Positions 5,855 to 5,866 of a DNA stretch of 5,866 nucleotides are shown piece by piece. Under the pieces are notes generated by a model. That model did not search any database and had not been told where the DNA came from. It saw nothing but the letters and a program-made list of their open reading frames with translations. The position numbers were made by a program, and so were the translations under genes. Each line of letters begins with the position of its first letter. Position 1 is the first letter of the stretch. This DNA is from Pelomonas sp963992225. GTDB lineage: Bacteria > Pseudomonadota > Gammaproteobacteria > Burkholderiales > Burkholderiaceae_C. The stretch spans positions 1 through 5,866 of the forward strand of contig CAXDTK010000318.1 in NCBI GenBank assembly GCA_963992225.1. Direction: 5' to 3'.

Positions 5855-5866
5855 CTGTCTCTTATA
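5855..5866. other. Probable Nextera/Tn5 mosaic-end adapter remnant
   Basis: The last 12 bases, CTGTCTCTTATA, equal the first 12 bases of CTGTCTCTTATACACATCT, the engineered Tn5 mosaic end used in Nextera libraries. Natural Tn5 outside ends begin CTGACTCTTATA and inside ends CTGTCTCTTGAT, so the match is to the synthetic hybrid. Its position exactly at the end of the sequence points to untrimmed adapter. Read on the minus strand it puts TAA (5862-5864) in the frame of the large PEP-CTERM gene. Confidence 0.88.

Noticed and set aside
5855..5866. Natural Tn5-family transposon end at the right edge
   Set aside because: The bases match the synthetic mosaic end and differ from both natural Tn5 ends, and they lie exactly at the sequence end; adapter carry-over explains this better.

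Overview
The window is very GC-rich, with strong third-position G/C bias, and carries two unrelated blocks that converge near position 2170. A urea-type ABC transporter operon, exosortase-sorted (PEP-CTERM) proteins and a secreted collagen-like protein, together with this base composition, suggest a betaproteobacterium of the Burkholderiales (Rubrivivax/Leptothrix/Roseateles type). That placement is an inference; the window has no rRNA or other marker gene.

Plus strand, 1-2169: the 3' part of urtC (membrane permease), then urtD and urtE (the two ATPases) of the urea uptake system UrtABCDE. The substrate-binding protein urtA, the permease urtB and the front of urtC lie to the left, outside the window. 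urtC and urtD are separated by 85 bp holding three consecutive inverted repeats, which may be a dispersed repeat element. urtD and urtE overlap by 11 bp. No urease gene is present here.

Minus strand, 5854-2170: three genes for exported proteins, close together and probably one transcription unit read right to left. The first is a large beta-helix-type PEP-CTERM protein whose 5' end is missing. The second is a small PEP-CTERM protein of DVUA0089 type. The third has a signal peptide, a DNRLRE/CBM96-like domain, 25 uninterrupted Gly-X-Y collagen triplets and a four-cysteine C-terminal domain. All three should leave the cytoplasm. The first two should be anchored and processed by an exosortase, and the third is probably released or trimerises at the surface. 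A joint role in the extracellular matrix is inference.

The two blocks meet with no gap: the urtE stop codon and the collagen-gene stop codon abut in the palindrome TGATCA.

The last 12 bases match the end of the engineered Tn5/Nextera mosaic-end adapter. They are almost certainly a sequencing artefact, and they create a false stop codon and a false start for the rightmost gene. No stretch longer than 300 bases lacks a gene; I saw no tRNA, rRNA, CRISPR array or insertion sequence.
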